Origin: Cymbidium sinense
Taxonomy: Eukaryota > Streptophyta > Magnoliopsida > Asparagales > Orchidaceae
Length of the DNA stretch: 64,000 nucleotides
Assembly (NCBI GenBank): GCA_021442155.1
Contig: CM038229.1
Span: 90,222,693-90,286,692 of the forward strand
Direction: 5' to 3'
Below the pieces are notes generated by a model, which was given only the letters and a program-made list of their open reading frames with translations, was not told the DNA's origin and did not search any database. Both the position numbers and the translations under genes were made by a program. This document shows positions 60,832 through 64,000 of the stretch, piece by piece (within the stretch, counting starts at the first letter, position 1; every line of letters starts with the position of its first letter).

Positions 60832-61673
60832 ATGAATGGCCGGCGGAACAGCGACGTTAGCGGAAAAGTTTCCGCTGCTCAACTCTTGGCGATGGACAAC
60901 TTCATTTGTCGAGTCCGACCGCAATCTTACAAACATTTCGGCCGTCGGTTGCAGCTTCACGGCATCGTCGCGTCTCTGGTGGAGAAGGAGCGTGAAATAT
61001 CCTTCACCGAGCCGGAAGCGGCTTTCGTCGATGCCCTTATTGGGATCCAGGGGGCGCGGTCATTCTGCCTCTGCTCAGCGGTTGAAAGAAGTGGAACGTG
61101 CTGTATAAACATTAGAGAATCTAAAGGGCTTACCTGATCCTTCAAACTCCAATTTGATTGAAGGTTGTTGGCAGCTCATGTTCACTACATGGTCAGGAAC
61201 GGCATCCCCCATTCAGAAAACATTTGTAGGAGTTAACTCTTTCAAGATTTTCCAAGAGGTCTACCTAAGGGACAATGATCCAAGGGTGACAAATATTGTT
61301 CAATTCTCTTATCAAATCGGTGAACTTAAAATAGAGGATGCAGCTACAGCTTCTTCTTGGAGATGAAGCGAATGAGTGGTTGGACACAACTTACCGATGA
61401 AATTATCCGAGGGAACAAAATTGCTGTTGGCAATTTCTTCTGGAGAAGCTAGAGCAGATGCAATAGATGAGGTTGTTTCGTCAGGGCAAAATAAAGCCAT
61501 TGTAGATTTGGAAGCTCTAGAAGGAGAATGACAATTAATGGGGTCTTCACAAGTTCGAAGTAGAAGCACTTTCATGCAATCTGTTGATTTCAGGTTACAA
61601 TTGAATGAACAATAAGGGAACAAAATACTGAACTCCTGAACTCTGTGCCAAGTCAACCCTCTATTTACAAACA
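60832..61673 (+). pseudogene. Plastid-lipid-associated protein / fibrillin pseudogene (PAP12/FBN10-like)
   Basis: Plus-strand frames read EPEAAFVDALIGIQG, then (after one extra G near 61051) RGHSASAQRLKEVERAV, a TAA at 61106-61108 where Gln is expected, then LENLKGLPDPSN, LIEGCWQLMFTTWSGTASP, IQKTFVGVNSFKIFQEVYL, DNDPRVTNIVQFS and IGELKIEDAATAS. In the next frame LLGDEANEWLDTTY follows at once: about 30-35 residues of the fibrillin barrel are missing between ATAS and LLGDE. Later ADAIDEVVSS and AIVDLEALEGE end at TGA (Trp expected). This matches the PAP/fibrillin domain of the plastid protein PAP12 (FBN10) type, which acts on thylakoid or plastoglobule lipids. Lack of introns across several expected exons would fit a retrocopy, but I cannot prove it. 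Confidence 0.8.
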
Positions 61674-62026
61674 TGATTTATGAAGATCACATCATACTCA
61701 ATATATTGATTAAGATTGTTACGCCAAAGAAATTTTAATTGATAAGACTGATCGTGTCAGAATCGATCAAGGCCAAGAGAATTGAGAAGATCAAGACGAT
61801 CGACGCGATTTTTACGCGACGACAGTAATCAATTTCTCATTTTATTATTGACTTAACAAAAAAAAAATAATATAAATCATAAAGAAATAAATTAGAAATT
61901 AAATGTAAATGAACTGAAATGAATTTGATATAAAATTGAAATGCTCTAAATAAAATTCGAATTCAAAATAAACCGATTTAATTGTAACTTTTGAGCTCAA
62001 AATTAAAGATTAATAATGACATCAAA
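61674..62026. other. AT-rich intergenic DNA
   Basis: No gene recognised. Contains GATC-rich sequence near 61745-61805. Confidence 0.55.
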
Positions 62027-62182
62027 TTAAATTTTGGATTGTAAGGTTTGGAGGAAAATAACATTTATAAGATTCAAATCAAATTTTGGATTGTAAGGCT
62101 TGGAGGCAAATATAATTTATAAGATTCAAATCAAATTTTGGATTGTAAGACATGGAGGAAAATAATATTTATAAGATTCAAA
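62027..62182 (+). repeat. Three-copy 52-bp tandem repeat
   Basis: CAAATTTTGGATTGTAAG and GGAGGAAAATAA...TTTATAAGATT recur with starts near 62031, 62083 and 62135. Confidence 0.9.
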
Positions 62183-62689
62183 TGTAAGCTTAAAAGATTG
62201 ACTGAGTGAATTTGAACGATACTTTACAATCTTTCATTTCAATATGATACAAAGATAAATCCAATTGAATGCATAATTGGATTATGAGAAACTTGTAATA
62301 TGGTTGAAGTATAACTTTTCGAATGTAAAATTCAAAAAAGATTAGTAGGTGATCTCAATAAAAATCAATTGAATCTGAAAACTCAATTTCAAGTAAGGAC
62401 TAAATGGAAATAACTTGCAAATAAATTTGTATTAAGTTTTACAAGTTGGTTTGCAAATGAGGGTTTGATTATATGGCTTACTAGCAAATGTGAATAATCA
62501 AATCACTTTTTAATTCATTGAACGAATTGAGAAAATAAAAAGGAAAATTTGTTATATGTTTGGAGATATATCCATGAATACAAATAAAATTCTTCATTAA
62601 AGTTTTGGTAACTTAATAAATGAAGAATCAAATGAAAGTGATTTTTGCATTAGCTTAAATGCAAAAATCAAATATAAAAATAATACCTA
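62183..62689. other. AT-rich intergenic DNA
   Basis: No gene or repeat recognised. Confidence 0.55.
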
Positions 62690-64000
62690 ATGCCACCGGA
62701 TTCGCAAACATCGTACAAGAGAACAAAGCCGTTGATTAAGGCTTCGATTGAACTCTTGCGCATATTATAAAGTATGACAAAAAATTAAATTCAATACCTT
62801 AAAACTATGCAAGCATTCTTAAAATACATGAGCACACAATGTCAATGTTTAGATATGTGTGAGGATGTTATGCGGGTTAAAAAGAAATAAATTTAGAATT
62901 TATTTTGTATTTGAGAATATAATACAACTTCATAATTATATTTTAAAAATACAAATATTTAAATAAACTAATTATTGAATTTTCAAAATATAAATACATT
63001 TGCTAAAACACAAAAGATATTCAGTTGCAAAGTTATGAAATACAATTATGAGCTTGAATCTGTAGATCTGATCCTCTATTATGAGTTAAACAGAGTTGAC
63101 AGGATCTAAAGTTTTTACATATATTCAAAATAATCAATTAACTACCTCGATAATAGCTTTGTTGAATGGAGATTTCAATCGAAGGGGATACTTCCATCAA
63201 AATGTGATTTTAATTTAAGATTAAATTAACTTAAATTAAGAATCAAACCAAATGCAAAATCTAATATATCACTAAGCTATTAATGGTTAAATGAAATTTA
63301 ATCTTTAAAAACTTAAAGCAAAATCTAACTCAATCCACCTTCCGCAACCATTTGTTTAAAATGATAAATTACGAAAACTCTAGCTAACAAAGGAGCCAAT
63401 GTCAAATTAAGTATTTTACTATGTTCATTCTCAATAAATCTCACGCCAGCAAGGACATGACCCGTGTCCTCTGACTGTGTGACTAACAGGCTCCACATAT
63501 TACGCAGCTATACCGTAGTCCTCTATGGTTGGCTAAATGACACCATTATATTATGATCATTATAGCGATGCTCCCAATGGTTGCATTGAGATGTGAATTA
63601 TAGAAACTGATATGACAAAAAACTCTATCATCTAAGGTAGACTTAAGTTTATCTCTTTAGACAAACACCACCCTGAGTCTACAAGGATTATTTAGACGAA
63701 GCAACACATGACCGGATGAGGATCCTTCAAAGTGTCGACTACCTCCTGACAAGTAGTATACCAATAGGATGATGAAACCATGGGATCTAGATCGAGCATG
63801 TCATCATTCCCCCAACCAACTATTTTAAGTTATAATGATGAATTTCATAAACCTAAATTCTAAAATTCTACATGCTGCTACTATACACTATGCATTTAGC
63901 GATCAAATAACTAGCCTTAATCGAAAGTTCTCTCTCAGAATTGAAAGGGGTAATTAACTATAGGTGCTTATGCCTATAGGAAACTTGGAACCAGATCTAA
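62690..64000 (-). repeat. Further copy of the ~1.76-kb module, running off the window
   Basis: Landmarks of the left-arm modules recur in the same orientation: AACTCTTGCGCATATTATAAAG (62751), TGATCCTCTATTA (63068), GAGATTTCAATCGAAGG (63169), CAAACACCACCCTGAGTCTAC (63662) and CATTCCCCCAACCA (63805). Diverged from both arm copies. Confidence 0.75.

Overview
This is a window of a flowering-plant nuclear genome. It is AT-rich and intergenic, with long (TA)n tracts, a PIF/Harbinger DNA transposon, two Ty3/Gypsy LTR retrotransposons, and broken pieces of plant genes: a COP1-interacting-protein-7 (CIP7) family gene, a UTP5/WDR43-type ribosome-biogenesis gene, a fibrillin/plastid-lipid-associated protein gene and a plant mobile domain gene. 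I found no intact host gene, rRNA, tRNA or CRISPR array. The species cannot be named from the sequence.

The dominant feature is a very large imperfect inverted repeat. Bases 562-17125 (left arm) reappear as the reverse complement of 31909-59672 (right arm), in the same order. From outside in, the arms share a degenerate ACCATC-type minisatellite, a GC-richer block, a UTP5/WDR43 fragment, a (TA)n microsatellite, AT-rich DNA, a CT-rich block, a PIF/Harbinger element (5295-9720 and 39492-44874) that carries an intron-containing CIP7 fragment, another (TA)n tract, ~1.76-kb tandem modules, and the start of an unrecognised gene interrupted by a small gypsy element. The left arm stops inside that gypsy element at a 100-N assembly gap (17126-17225). 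The arrangement is therefore either a real palindromic segmental duplication or an allelic contig placed in reverse by scaffolding. The sequence alone cannot decide.

The right arm has a 10.2-kb Tat/Retand-type gypsy element (47156-57369) inserted into a microsatellite that is unbroken in the left arm. The smaller gypsy element (27595-32822, Reina/Tekay-like) sits at the same site in both arms with the same flanking GACTC. This gives a relative order: PIF and small gypsy first, then separation of the arms, then the Retand insertion.

Between the arms lie a GC-rich block with an ~85-bp tandem repeat (17226-18180) and a foldback element (about 18181-24642). Its long inverted ends are arrays of a ~135-bp repeat in opposite orientations, enclosing a decayed plant-mobile-domain reading frame. 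After it come a duplicated 314-bp repeat and an unresolved AT-rich stretch leading to the small gypsy element.

Beyond the right arm (59673-64000) are AT-rich DNA, a decayed fibrillin pseudogene (60832-61673), a three-copy 52-bp repeat and a further copy of the ~1.76-kb module. Everything recognisable as coding is broken by stops, frameshifts or deletions. The interest lies in the structure: nested transposons, gene-fragment capture and opposed repeats.
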